Assembly (NCBI GenBank): GCA_013297875.1
Contig: JAAFIW010000002.1
Coordinates: 344,715-408,714, forward strand
DNA: 64,000 bases
Reading direction: 5' to 3'
Source: Comamonadaceae bacterium
GTDB lineage: Bacteria; Pseudomonadota; Gammaproteobacteria; Burkholderiales; Burkholderiaceae_C
In this document: in pieces, positions 1-8,763 of the stretch
Layout: every line of letters begins with the position of its first letter
Numbering within the stretch: the first letter of the stretch is position 1
Position numbers and translations under genes: made by a program
The notes under the pieces: generated by a model
What the model saw: only the letters and a program-made list of their open reading frames with translations
The model's database searches: none
Told to the model about the DNA's origin: nothing

Positions 1-451
1 TGACCCTGGCAAACACCGCTTCGCAGCCGCCCACCATGATGGACAGTGTGGCGTTCTTGGCGCCCACTTCGCCGCCGGAGACGGGTGCGTCGAGGTAGTC
101 GCAGCCCAGGGCATTGATCTTTTTGGCAAATGCCTTGGTGTGGATGGGGGAGATCGAGCTCATGTCCACCACCACCTTGCCTGTTGAAAGCCCGGACGCG
201 ACGCCGTTGTCGCCGAACAAGACGGCTTCCACGTCGGGCGTGTCGGGCACCATCAGGAACACCACATCGGCCTGCTCGGCCACCGTGCGGGGGCTGGTAC
301 ACAGGTTGGCGGCTGTGGCCGCAATGGACTGTGGCAGGGGCCCGCGTTTGTAGACAAACAGCGGGTGGCCGCCTGCCAGCAGATGCCCCGCCATCGGCGT
401 GCCCATGGTGCCCAGCCCAATGAATCCGACTTTTTGTGCTGGCGCGGTCAC
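1..451 (-). CDS. glxR: 2-hydroxy-3-oxopropionate (tartronate semialdehyde) reductase, 3' part cut by window edge
   Basis: The minus strand from 451 reads VTAPAQKVGFIGLGTMGTP and continues in frame to the window edge. It has the N-terminal Rossmann motif GFIGLGTMG of the 3-hydroxyisobutyrate dehydrogenase family and, further on, a DAPVSGGEVGA-like stretch that is the substrate-binding signature of that family. The GTG start at 451 overlaps the TGA of hyi by the four bases GTGA, which points to translational coupling. Family knowledge: the enzyme reduces tartronate semialdehyde to glycerate with NAD(P)H, directly after hydroxypyruvate isomerase in glyoxylate assimilation. The operon partner hyi makes GlxR/GarR more likely than the valine-pathway MmsB. 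About 150 residues are visible; the C-terminal half lies outside the window. Confidence 0.85.
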   Translation of the reverse strand, partial: MTAPAQKVGFIGLGTMGTPMAGHLLAGGHPLFVYKRGPLPQSIAATAANLCTSPRTVAEQADVVFLMVPDTPDVEAVLFGDNGVASGLSTGKVVVDMSSISPIHTKAFAKKINALGCDYLDAPVSGGEVGAKNATLSIMVGGCEAVFARV

Positions 452-1245
452 AGAGATGCCTTGCTGTGCGACATCAGTTGCTCCCGCCAGCCCAGGCCCG
501 CCAGAGTGGAGGTGGCAGGCTTGTACTCGCAGCCAATCCAGCCGGCATAGCCAATCGCATCCAGGTGCTTGAAGAGCCACGCGTAGTTGATCTCGCCAGT
601 GCCGGGCTCGTTTCGGCCGGGGTTGTCGGCTAACTGCATGTGGCCAATGCGGGCCAGGTGCTTTTTGATGGTCGCACCCAGCTCGCCTTCCATACGCTGG
701 GCGTGGTAAATGTCGTACTGCACAAAGGCGTTGTCTGCGCCCACCTCGTCCAGCAGGTCGACGGCTTGCTGTGTGCGGTTCAAATAAAAGCCGGGCATGT
801 CGTAGCTGTTGATGGGTTCGATCAGCAGTTTCAAACCGGTGTCGCCCAGCTCTTTGGCCGCAAAACGCAGGTTGCTCACCAAAGTCTGGCGCACCACCTC
901 GCTGGCAAAACCAGCAGGCACCTTGCCCGCCAGGCAATTGAGTTGCCCCACGCCCAAGGCCTTGGCGTAGCGTATGGCGGTGGCCACACCGGTCTGGAAC
1001 TCCTGCACCCGGTCTGGCAGGCAGGCGATGCCGCGCTCGCCGGCGTCCCAGTCGCCAGGGGGCAGGTTGTGCAGCACCAGTTGCAGGCCGTTGGCGTCTA
1101 GACGCTCTTTGATGTCTTGCGCCGCAAAGGCGTAGGGAAACAAAAACTCAACCGCCTGGAAGTTGGCTTTGGCAGCAGCTTCAAAGCGTTCCAGAAAGGG
1201 CAGCTCGGTGAAGAGCATGGTGAGGTTGGCGGCAAACTTGGGCAT
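448..1245 (-). CDS. hyi: Hydroxypyruvate isomerase
   Basis: A 265-residue protein starting MPKFAANLTMLFTELPFLERF, the usual start and length of the Hyi family (xylose-isomerase-like TIM barrel, AP_endonuc_2 fold). The acidic metal and catalytic sites of this fold are visible as LLIEPINSYDMPG in the middle and IGCEYKP near the end. The enzyme interconverts hydroxypyruvate and tartronate semialdehyde in the cytoplasm. It is followed by glxR with a 4-base overlap and preceded 57 bases upstream by a Bug-type binding protein on the same strand, so the three genes probably form one transcript. A related OtnI-type isomerase (2-oxo-tetronate) is an alternative, but glxR as partner fits hyi. Confidence 0.87.
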   Translation of the reverse strand: MPKFAANLTMLFTELPFLERFEAAAKANFQAVEFLFPYAFAAQDIKERLDANGLQLVLHNLPPGDWDAGERGIACLPDRVQEFQTGVATAIRYAKALGVGQLNCLAGKVPAGFASEVVRQTLVSNLRFAAKELGDTGLKLLIEPINSYDMPGFYLNRTQQAVDLLDEVGADNAFVQYDIYHAQRMEGELGATIKKHLARIGHMQLADNPGRNEPGTGEINYAWLFKHLDAIGYAGWIGCEYKPATSTLAGLGWREQLMSHSKASL

Positions 1246-1302
1246 GGTTGATCGGGTTTAAGTGCGGTTGATGTTGAGTGGCAAAGGTAAATCCGGCGCG
1301 GC

Positions 1303-2280
1303 TCAGTCGGGCTTGAGCCCCTGTTCTTTCACGGCCCGCTTGTAGATGTCAAACTCGTCTTTCACCTGTTTTTGGTACTCGGCTGCAGAGCTGCCCACCA
1401 CGATGGCACCGGTGGCTTCAATGCGTTCCTTCACACCGGCATCGGCCAAGGCGGTTTTGATGGCCGCATTCAGTTTCTCCACCACATCGGCCGGTGTGCC
1501 TTTGGGCGCAGACACACCCAGAAACGACATACGGTTGACGGCTGGCAGCCCCACTTCGGCCAGTGTGGGAACGTCTGGCAACTGGGCCAGGCGTTTAGGG
1601 GCGGCGACCACGATGGGAATCAAGCGCTTGTTCTGTATGAAGGGCAGTGCGGTTGGGACGTTGTCCACAATGATGGGCACTTGCCCTGCCACGGCGTCGT
1701 TCAACGCCGGGCCAGAGCCACGGTAGGGAATATGGGTGATGAAAACACCCGCGGTGCTCTTGTACAACTCGGCCAACAGGTGACCGATGGTTCCGGTACC
1801 GGCCGATGCGTAGCTGTGTTTGCCGGGCTCCTTTTTCAGCAGCTCAACAAAGCTCTTGTAGTTCTTGGCCGGGAACGACGGGTTGACCGCAAACACGTTG
1901 GGCGTGGCCGCCACATTGATGATGTGAACAAAGTCCGTGTTCGGGTCATATGGCGTTTTCGGGTTGATCGCCGGGTTGGCCGCCATGGTGGAGACTGACG
2001 ACATCAGCAGCGTGTAGCCATCCGGTGCGGCCTTGGCCACCTCAGATGCGCCAATCGCGCCGCCGGCACCGCTTTTGTTGTCCACAATCACAGTTTGCCC
2101 AAGGGTTGCAGCCATCTTCACTGAGATGGTCCGCGCCAGTAAATCGGTGGTGCCGCCGGGCGCAAATGGAACGACCAGACGCACGGGTTGCTTGCCAGGG
2201 AAGGCTTGCGCGAATGCCAGGCCTGGCAGGGCGGTCGCAACAATGCCCAGCGCAATGAGTTGCGGGCGAAGGGATCTCAT
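1303..2280 (-). CDS. Bug/TctC-family tripartite tricarboxylate transporter substrate-binding protein
   Basis: A 325-residue periplasmic binding protein. The start at 2280 gives MRSLRPQLIALGIVATALPG and a signal peptide cut after LAFAQ, with AGGAGA a few bases upstream; a longer open frame to 2349 lacks these features. Diagnostic Bug-family stretches are KQPVRLVVPFAPGGTTDLLAR and the VDNKSGAGGAIGASEVAKAAPDGYTLL block. Bug proteins capture small carboxylates and often act without linked membrane subunits; no TctA/TctB genes are nearby. Position in front of hyi and glxR suggests a ligand feeding glyoxylate or glycerate metabolism, but this is inference. Such genes exist in tens to hundreds of copies in Burkholderiales. 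Confidence 0.9.
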   Translation of the reverse strand: MRSLRPQLIALGIVATALPGLAFAQAFPGKQPVRLVVPFAPGGTTDLLARTISVKMAATLGQTVIVDNKSGAGGAIGASEVAKAAPDGYTLLMSSVSTMAANPAINPKTPYDPNTDFVHIINVAATPNVFAVNPSFPAKNYKSFVELLKKEPGKHSYASAGTGTIGHLLAELYKSTAGVFITHIPYRGSGPALNDAVAGQVPIIVDNVPTALPFIQNKRLIPIVVAAPKRLAQLPDVPTLAEVGLPAVNRMSFLGVSAPKGTPADVVEKLNAAIKTALADAGVKERIEATGAIVVGSSAAEYQKQVKDEFDIYKRAVKEQGLKPD

Positions 2281-2498
2281 GGTGTGTCTCCTGGTTTTTG
2301 TGAAGCAAGCTGAGCACGCATGATGTCTTGCCACTGCTGTGGTGTGCAACCGTGCCCTGCGGAATTTTGCCTATTCTTCAAAGGAATAGTGCCGCCTTGA
2401 GCGCAAGCTCAAAGCGGCACGTGGCCTCCAACGCGACCCAGGAAGGGCTGCTTAGGCAGTCAGAAGGCGGGCGTCGCCAGGTGTGTCGTCACTTCGGT

Positions 2499-2555
2499 AG
2501 CTATAGATTCAATAGCTACTGGAGCAATAAATCTCTGGGCTGATGGCGGTTTTCA
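2499..2555 (+). repeat. Dispersed element copy 1 (core TAGCTACTGGAGCA, 2513-2526)
   Basis: Intergenic copy of the TAGCTGCTTGAGCA element: GCTAT-like left part, core with two changes, an AT-rich spacer and the right part GGGCTGATGGC. It lies in the 325-base gap between the Bug gene and the DUF4832-type gene. Apart from this copy and the presumed promoter of the Bug gene, nothing else was recognised in the gap. Confidence 0.75.
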
Positions 2556-2605
2556 CTTAAAAATCGTGTTTCGACAGCCATTTCCCAGCAGCGGATGGTT
2601 CATGC

Positions 2606-4519
2606 TCAGCGCCGGAACTGGATGGTCACAGTCAGCGGTTTGCCGGCCTGGCCATCGCCTGAGTAGCCGGTCGCAGTCACCACATACTCGGGGCCCAGGT
2701 TGACATTCCAGGGTGTGTAGACCGAGCCCACATTGCCCAGCAGCGCCCAGGGCGACGCGCCTTCCTTTCGCTCAATCACCGTGGGCACATGTGATGCGGT
2801 GATCCTGAACTTCACTGATTTGGGCCCGCCGCTTGCGGTGGCATCAGGCAGCGCCCGGATGCTGAAGCTCTGACCGTTCAGCGCCGAATAGCTGATCTCG
2901 TTGCGCCCGGTGCTGGACAAGGTTTGAATCGGCGTGCCGTTGCTGGCGTTGACCAGCACCAAACTGGTGATGTCGCTGGCGTTCACAGGCCCACTGCCGT
3001 CGCCGACGGTGAAAGCCCCCACACTGAGCCAGTCGGCGCGGTTTTGGTCTTGCGTGGTGTTGGCAAATCTCAAGGCACGTCCGCCCTCCATCGGGTTGGG
3101 CACGCTCATCATCAAGGTGTAGTTGCCGGCAGCCAATCCGTGGTTGGGGATATCAAACGCCCAGGTGCTGGGCGCGCCTGGCAGAACGGTTCTCAAATCC
3201 CAACCCATGGTCCAGGTTTTGAGTTTGCCCGTGGTATCAACAGCGGCCAGCTGAACGGCCCACGGGTAGTAAAACGGTGCAACGCCCCGGTTTTCAATGG
3301 ACACCGTGCCGCGCAAGGCTTGCCCCGTTTGTGCGGGCTCCAGGCTGGCTTTGGGAACATGCAAGGTGTAGCCCAAAGAGTGGTGTTGTTTCAGGGTCTG
3401 CTGCAGCTTGTCGCCGGTGTATCCGCCGGTGAATGCGCCGTGGTTGATCAACCAGCTGGCATGCGTGGTGGCCACCGCGACATCGAAGCTTTGGCCTTTG
3501 GAACAGGAGTTATTCCATATGCAGCCCTGGATGCCAGGATAAACCTCTCCGCCCATGGGCTCGGTTTTCCAATTGTCCTGCAGACCCGCGCCCTGCATTT
3601 TTGGCCAGAAGTACCAGTTCAAACTCGGGTTCGATGTGACGTTCACAGTTGACAAGGCGAATGAATCGTCGTGAAAACCCAGACGGGTGTATTTTTTCAT
3701 GTCCACGCCACCGGCTGGGCCCCGAGCGTGGATCATCTTGTTGGCAAACGCCGAGTTGTAGGCTTCCAGCACGTCCTGCATCAGCTGCGGTGGAATATCG
3801 CCCACGCTGCTATCCGGTGCATAGGTGTGCCATTCGCCCCAAAAACCCAACAGACCGGCGGTAACGAAGCCCACCCGCGCATCGTTGTCATATTGCTTGC
3901 CAAAAGCCGCGATGAAGCTGAGCACGGCCCGCTGCAGATCGGGGTGGGTGTAGTCGGGGCTGAAGCTTTTCTTGTTGCCGTAATCAGAATAGGCGTACTT
4001 GGGTACATGCGCCAAAAAGTCCGGCAAACCATAGTCATTGCCGGGGTAGTCGATGTAAATGCGCAAGGCGGCCTGGCGGCCGCGGCCTTTGATTTGTTTC
4101 AGGTTTTTTTCAACCTCGGTCCAGTCGAAGGTGTTGTAGTCTTTTTGTATGTCTTTCAGTGGCACATAAAACCATTCCATGCTGTGAGGAATCACGTTTT
4201 TGTAAACGTCGCGCTGGGTCGGGTCGTCATTCGGGTTGTTTCTGTCAAACCACGGCTGGTAGGGCAAAAAGCCCTTTAACGGGTTGTCCAGCGGCGCATC
4301 TTTGTAAGACAGATTGAACACCTGGGCCGAAGCCGGTGCGGCCCTGGCCGTTTCGATCTCCTGGCTACCCACAACGGAAGCAGGTGACGCGACATTGGAA
4401 CTGTCGCCGCCGCCGCCACAGGCCAGCAGGACCGACACGGCCACTGCGGCCACGGCGCTGCGCAACAGATACCGCGGTTTGGGGTTGGCTGTTGGTGCGT
4501 TCGATGGATGGTGATTCAT
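2606..4519 (-). CDS. DUF4832/DUF4874-type secreted lipoprotein with C-terminal accessory module
   Basis: A 637-residue protein with a type II signal peptide: basic N-terminus, hydrophobic stretch and lipobox LLAC followed by GGGG, so it is probably anchored in a membrane. The body (FNLSYKDAPLDNPLKGFLPYQ, then a WTEVEKNL...RGRQAALRIYIDYPG block and GLLGFWGEWHTY) resembles the DUF4874/DUF4832 TIM-barrel pair found in secreted glycoside-hydrolase-like proteins. The last ~115 residues (from about ITSLVLVNASNGTPIQTL) match the C-terminus of the upstream gene on the same strand: SVKFRI, ASPWALLGN and a YVVTATGYS-like strand recur. Start ATG at 4519 has GAGG upstream. Function is unproven; a role in binding or cutting uronic-acid-containing polysaccharide is inferred from the neighbour. 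Confidence 0.7.
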   Translation of the reverse strand: MNHHPSNAPTANPKPRYLLRSAVAAVAVSVLLACGGGGDSSNVASPASVVGSQEIETARAAPASAQVFNLSYKDAPLDNPLKGFLPYQPWFDRNNPNDDPTQRDVYKNVIPHSMEWFYVPLKDIQKDYNTFDWTEVEKNLKQIKGRGRQAALRIYIDYPGNDYGLPDFLAHVPKYAYSDYGNKKSFSPDYTHPDLQRAVLSFIAAFGKQYDNDARVGFVTAGLLGFWGEWHTYAPDSSVGDIPPQLMQDVLEAYNSAFANKMIHARGPAGGVDMKKYTRLGFHDDSFALSTVNVTSNPSLNWYFWPKMQGAGLQDNWKTEPMGGEVYPGIQGCIWNNSCSKGQSFDVAVATTHASWLINHGAFTGGYTGDKLQQTLKQHHSLGYTLHVPKASLEPAQTGQALRGTVSIENRGVAPFYYPWAVQLAAVDTTGKLKTWTMGWDLRTVLPGAPSTWAFDIPNHGLAAGNYTLMMSVPNPMEGGRALRFANTTQDQNRADWLSVGAFTVGDGSGPVNASDITSLVLVNASNGTPIQTLSSTGRNEISYSALNGQSFSIRALPDATASGGPKSVKFRITASHVPTVIERKEGASPWALLGNVGSVYTPWNVNLGPEYVVTATGYSGDGQAGKPLTVTIQFRR

Positions 4520-4576
4520 GGTTTTAACCTCGTAACAGTTAAGTTCAACTAGAACGGCATGTGCCGCGGTGGGAAT

Positions 4577-4614
4577 CCAAAAACCTCTGCTGGTATTGGG
4601 AGCAGAGGTTTTGG
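4577..4614 (-). terminator. Hairpin between the glucuronidase-like gene and the DUF4832-type gene
   Basis: Arms AAACCTCTGCT and AGCAGAGGTTT around a 9-base loop; read on the minus strand the 3' arm runs into five T. It sits in the 105-base gap downstream of the larger gene, so it could terminate or attenuate transcription before the lipoprotein gene. Confidence 0.55.
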
Positions 4615-4624
4615 TTGTGGTCCA

Positions 4625-7498
4625 TCAATCAATAAATTTGATCTGGACAAGCTTGGAGGGGCTGCTGGCGCCGGAGGAAGAAAAACCCGTGGCGCTGACG
4701 GTGTAGATCTTTCCCTTCACCACGCTCCAAGGCGTAAAACTCATGCCACTGTTGCCCAACAAAGCCCAGGGCGCGCCACCTTCGGTTCGGTAGATGGTCG
4801 GGTCGCCAGGACTGGATATCTCGAACTTCACCGACTTGGGGCCTGAGTCTGGCTGGGCCCGGATGCTGACCGGCTTGCCCTGGACAGCGCCGCTGAGGCT
4901 GATTTCCACCACCGTGTTACCGGGCGAAAGGGCTTGAATCACGCTGTTGCCGTTGCCAGCGTCTACCAATTCCAGACTGGTTACTGCATGGGTGATGGTG
5001 GCCGTTACGGTGCCAGTGACGGTGCCAGTGACGGTGCCCGTCACCGTACCTGTTACGGTCCCTGTGCCCGTTCCGGCGGATCCGGGGATGGTGTTGTAGT
5101 CGGCATTGACGGCTGTCTGCAACGCCTCGATATCGACGTATTTGTCAATCCGGCTGGCGCGCTGCGGCCGATAAGTGGATTTCCAGGCGCTGGCGTAGCT
5201 TGCCCACTGCGTGGCCGCATGGGTCAGGTGAAATTTCGCGTTCGCTCGGTGGGTCAACGCGTCAGCAGCGCCGGTGTTTTTCTGGTAGCGGTACAGGTCG
5301 ACTGCGCCGCGGATCTTGGCTGCGTAGTACTTGCCCAAGGCAGCCATACCAGTGACATCCGCAAGGGTTTCTTTCAAGTCGTTGTTGGCACCGGCGCTCA
5401 AGCCAGACAGGGCATCCAGGGCGGCTTGTGCATTGGCGTCCAGTTGATTGGCTACATCCAGCGGGGTCAAGCGATTGGTCGTGGCGATGCCGTCGACAAA
5501 ATCTCGAACCGACATCACCGACAGCAGGTCACCGTCCTGATCGGCTTGCATCGGCGGATACGAGCTGGGTTTGCCTGAACCGTTGAAGCGGCCTGCGTCG
5601 ATCAGCGATTGCACCGACAAATACCCGTCGTTGTGACCAACGCCGTCTTTGATGTAGCCGGATTTGCTCAGCGAAGCCTCCGGGTACCACATGTAGTCCA
5701 GCGAACCCCAGTACAAGCGGGTGATCAAGGGGTAGACCTTGGAGGCCTTGGACAGCGCGGTAAACAGCTTTTGACTGTTCGCGGGGCCGTTCAATTCACT
5801 GGGGTATTTCGCGCCCAACGCTGAAATGAATCGTTGATCGGTGGTGCTGGGATCAAACGCCAAATGCCCCCATATTTTGAAGTTGTACCACATTTTCTCG
5901 ATATACAAATCACGGTTGTCCGAGGTCAGCGGCGTGTTTTGGCTGACCACTTCACGGCCCCACATAAACCCATCGGGGCCCATATAGAAACCATTGATCT
6001 TCCGGTCGGGATCGACCTTCCACTCCGGCTTGTCACTGGCCTGATCACGGAAATTTTTCAGATAATCCCGTGCGAAATCAATATCACCCCAACGCATATT
6101 GAAAAAGTCATCGTTTCGCACCTCCAGTGTCAACTTTTTTCCTTTTGGAATTGAATTGACCCAGCTACCGCTTAAAAACAAAGGGTTTTTCGACGCATGC
6201 ATATGTGCCTGCGAGTATTTGTTGGTAAAGCTCAGCGTTGACTCTTCCTGGTTTTGTGTGTCTATGTCCCGGTTGATGCCAGGCAAATTTTTGAAGATAT
6301 TCGTGATCGTCGGTATGCTGGTTTCGTGGCCACGGTGGATAAAGCCAAGCCTGCGTGCCGGATTCAGGTTGATGGCATCGCGGTACCCCTCTCCATAGGT
6401 GTCCCACAACCACTGTTCTTTGACAGCGTCATCGCTGGTGCCGTCCATGTGTTCGCCTGCGGTCACGCCAATGGCCGCCAGATCGTCGTAGGTTTGAATC
6501 AAACGCCTGACGGATTCCCTGAAGTACCTTTTGGTTTTGGCATCGGAGACCGAGCGCGTCAGCCCAGGGTTCTTGATCGCTCCGCGGGTTCCGTCGATGT
6601 GGATATTCCAGGTGATGATGCTGACGGCGATGCCGCGTTGCTTGGCGTAAGCCATGACCTTCTTCCAATGGTCAATCCGCAGATCGACCGTCATGGGTGT
6701 TGGAAAGACCGATTCCAGCGGCTTACCCAATTCAAACTCGGGTTCCGCCGCATAGAGATTCGGGTTCGAGCGATCGTTGACGACGGTGGTTAACCCTTTG
6801 TGGCGTTTGATGTCGTCCAGGTGGGCCTCAAAAAACTCACCGGAGTCATACTTGACCATCGCCGGAAACGGGTTTTCACTCCACAGTGACAGGTTATTCA
6901 TGCGACTGCGGGCCATCGCATCCAGAAAGCGCGTCCAAAACGCCATGTCCCAAACATCTTTGATGCCAAACTGCGCCGCCGTGGAGTCGTCCGCATAGCT
7001 GGTTGCCCGGGCATCCAGCGGAACATTGAATTTGATGCCACGTACCGCCATGTCGGCGATGTGTGTGCTGTCTCGTACATTGGCCAAACCCTCAAATCGA
7101 ACCGAGTCCGCGACCTGCAAACCGCCGTACATCGCGCCAGAGGCGTCGTTACCGATCACCCAGGTCTGCAAGTCGTTGCCTTTTTGGGTTCGGCGGATCG
7201 CAAAACCCTCTTTTTTCAGGTCGCCGACGTCTGGCGGCTGCCCGGCGATGGCTGCCGTCCCTCGGGTGGTCAAGAAAATCTGGTTGGGGCCGACATGTCT
7301 GGATAGGTCGGCCAGCGTGGCCGTGGATACCGAAAAGCTCTTGCTTCTCAGCGCCGCCTGTAAGTCGCCAGCAGCAAACGTAAGGGCGGGTTGATTGCTG
7401 TCATATATCACCACAGCGCTTGATTGCGCGTTGGCCAAACCCGACCACAACACAAACAACGTCAGAAAAGCGACTTTCAAGTGCTTGCAAATATTCAT
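4625..7498 (-). CDS. Alpha-glucuronidase-like (GH67/GH20-like fold) secreted protein
   Basis: A 957-residue exported protein. Start 7498 (MNICKHLKVAFLTLFVLWSG) gives a clean signal peptide ending NAQ and has AGGAG upstream. The first ~130 mature residues (VVIYDSNQPALTFAAGDLQAAL, then QTWVIGNDASGAMYGGLQVADSVR) look like the GH67N/GH20b alpha/beta domain that precedes the catalytic barrel in alpha-glucuronidases. The barrel region includes VRGIKFNVPLDAR, MNNLSLWSENPFP and AIGVTAGEHMDG with acidic residues at likely catalytic positions. Near the C-terminus a Gly-Thr-Val-Thr tandem linker leads into a ~110-residue module shared with the next gene. The exact GH family was not settled. Divergent from a LysR regulator that probably controls it. 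Confidence 0.7.
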   Translation of the reverse strand: MNICKHLKVAFLTLFVLWSGLANAQSSAVVIYDSNQPALTFAAGDLQAALRSKSFSVSTATLADLSRHVGPNQIFLTTRGTAAIAGQPPDVGDLKKEGFAIRRTQKGNDLQTWVIGNDASGAMYGGLQVADSVRFEGLANVRDSTHIADMAVRGIKFNVPLDARATSYADDSTAAQFGIKDVWDMAFWTRFLDAMARSRMNNLSLWSENPFPAMVKYDSGEFFEAHLDDIKRHKGLTTVVNDRSNPNLYAAEPEFELGKPLESVFPTPMTVDLRIDHWKKVMAYAKQRGIAVSIITWNIHIDGTRGAIKNPGLTRSVSDAKTKRYFRESVRRLIQTYDDLAAIGVTAGEHMDGTSDDAVKEQWLWDTYGEGYRDAINLNPARRLGFIHRGHETSIPTITNIFKNLPGINRDIDTQNQEESTLSFTNKYSQAHMHASKNPLFLSGSWVNSIPKGKKLTLEVRNDDFFNMRWGDIDFARDYLKNFRDQASDKPEWKVDPDRKINGFYMGPDGFMWGREVVSQNTPLTSDNRDLYIEKMWYNFKIWGHLAFDPSTTDQRFISALGAKYPSELNGPANSQKLFTALSKASKVYPLITRLYWGSLDYMWYPEASLSKSGYIKDGVGHNDGYLSVQSLIDAGRFNGSGKPSSYPPMQADQDGDLLSVMSVRDFVDGIATTNRLTPLDVANQLDANAQAALDALSGLSAGANNDLKETLADVTGMAALGKYYAAKIRGAVDLYRYQKNTGAADALTHRANAKFHLTHAATQWASYASAWKSTYRPQRASRIDKYVDIEALQTAVNADYNTIPGSAGTGTGTVTGTVTGTVTGTVTGTVTATITHAVTSLELVDAGNGNSVIQALSPGNTVVEISLSGAVQGKPVSIRAQPDSGPKSVKFEISSPGDPTIYRTEGGAPWALLGNSGMSFTPWSVVKGKIYTVSATGFSSSGASSPSKLVQIKFID
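5001..5073 (-). repeat. 12-bp tandem repeat coding for a GTVT linker
   Basis: About six 12-base units of the type GTGCCAGTGACG (plus-strand reading) code on the minus strand for repeated Gly-Thr-Val-Thr. They form the flexible linker between the catalytic body and the C-terminal module of the glucuronidase-like protein. Unit length is a multiple of three, so copy-number change would alter linker length without breaking the frame. Confidence 0.8.
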
Positions 7499-7566
7499 TT
7501 TTATCTCCTGTTCGAATTGTTCAACGCGTACTCCAAAAACCGACCTTGATGGTGAAGACTTCAAGC

Positions 7567-7626
7567 TGAACTAATACATTTGGGTTGCAATATTTACACA
7601 AAGATGCTACTTTCGTATTAGTTTCA
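7567..7626. promoter_or_regulatory. Inverted repeat in the divergent promoter region, candidate LysR operator
   Basis: TGAACTAATAC at 7567-7577 faces GTATTAGTTTCA at 7615-7626, arms matching except for one extra base, spaced by 37 bases. It lies in the 236-base gap between the divergent glucuronidase-like gene and the LysR gene, where a LysR-type regulator usually binds. Binding is inferred. Confidence 0.45.
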
Positions 7627-7734
7627 ACGAGATTCTGGGCGTTTGAGGCCGCTGATGGAAGTGCAGCAATTGGAATTTCGCTTATTCACCGCAGGAATAT
7701 TGCCAAGAAGCCGAATGCGTGGTTTACTTTGAGA

Positions 7735-8661
7735 ATGTCCAGTATTCAAGCCATGAAATTGTTTGTCCGGGTGGTGGACCTGGGTTCATTCAGCAAGGCG
7801 GCTGCCGATGTGGGCATCGGACAGCCATCGGCCACCAAGATGGTTGCGCAGCTGGAAAAGAAACTGGGTTCGCGCTTGCTGTTTCGCAGCACGCATGGTG
7901 TCTCGCCGACCGAGGTCGGTGCGCTGTACTACGAAAAGTGCAAACTGGTTGCACACCATGTGGAGGAAGCCGAGAGCGTGGCCTCGCTGATGCAGACGCA
8001 GGTGCAGGGAGGCATTCGAATCAGCACCACGATGGACTTTGGCCGGCGGGTATTGGCCCCGTTGGTGCTGCGCTTTCTGCAGCTGAACCCCAGGGTGCAA
8101 ATCGAGCTGCTGTTTGACGACCACATTGTGAACATGGTGGAGCAGGGCATTGATGTGGCGATTCGCATGGGGCGCCTGGCAGATTCCACGCTGGGCGCGC
8201 GCTACTTGGGCCGTAACCCCTGGTCTGTTGTGGCCTCGCCTGACTATCTGGCGCGCCGTGGCCAGCCGATGGTGCCGGCTGATTTGACATCACACGACGC
8301 GCTGATCATCAGCACCGTGCAAAACGATTCCCGCTGGCATTTGACCGGTGCCGACGGTGAAACGGTGACGGTGCAACTCAAAGGGCCGCTGCGATCCAAC
8401 AACAAGTCTGCACTGATGACAGCCGCCTGCGCGGGCTTGGGTATTGCGGCGCTGCCGACCTATGTGGTGCATGGGGCGATTGCAAGCGGCGCGTTGGTTT
8501 CGCTGCTGGGCGACTGGGCGCTGCCCACCCAGGAAATGCACGCCGTCTACCCCTCGCCACGCATGGTTCCGGCCAAGGTCAATGGCTTCGTGGAGTGGCT
8601 GCATGCGCAGCTGAGCGAGACCTGGTGGGCGACCCGGTGGAGCGGCTCCTGCGTGACCTGA
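7735..8661 (+). CDS. LysR-family transcriptional regulator
   Basis: A 308-residue protein with the N-terminal winged helix-turn-helix (MSSIQAMKLFVRVVDLGSFSKAAADVGIGQPSATKMVAQLEKKLG) and a LysR substrate-binding domain (FDDHIVNMVEQGIDVAIRMGRLADSTL). The open frame extends 50 residues upstream, but the family begins close to MSSIQ, so 7735 is chosen; the ribosome-binding site is weak. It is divergent from the glucuronidase-like gene with an inverted repeat between them, so local control of the polysaccharide genes is likely. The subgroup (single HTH then a short effector domain with AIRMG) is that of the many LTTRs that repress or activate neighbouring genes; the ligand is unknown. Confidence 0.88.
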   Translation: MSSIQAMKLFVRVVDLGSFSKAAADVGIGQPSATKMVAQLEKKLGSRLLFRSTHGVSPTEVGALYYEKCKLVAHHVEEAESVASLMQTQVQGGIRISTTMDFGRRVLAPLVLRFLQLNPRVQIELLFDDHIVNMVEQGIDVAIRMGRLADSTLGARYLGRNPWSVVASPDYLARRGQPMVPADLTSHDALIISTVQNDSRWHLTGADGETVTVQLKGPLRSNNKSALMTAACAGLGIAALPTYVVHGAIASGALVSLLGDWALPTQEMHAVYPSPRMVPAKVNGFVEWLHAQLSETWWATRWSGSCVT

Positions 8662-8763
8662 GGCGGCGGCCATTGGGGGAGCAGGCTTATCGCACCCGGG
8701 ACAGTTTTCGGCGGGTCTGCTGCGCAGAATCGAGGTTTTTCCAATCGCACCATCGGAGACACC

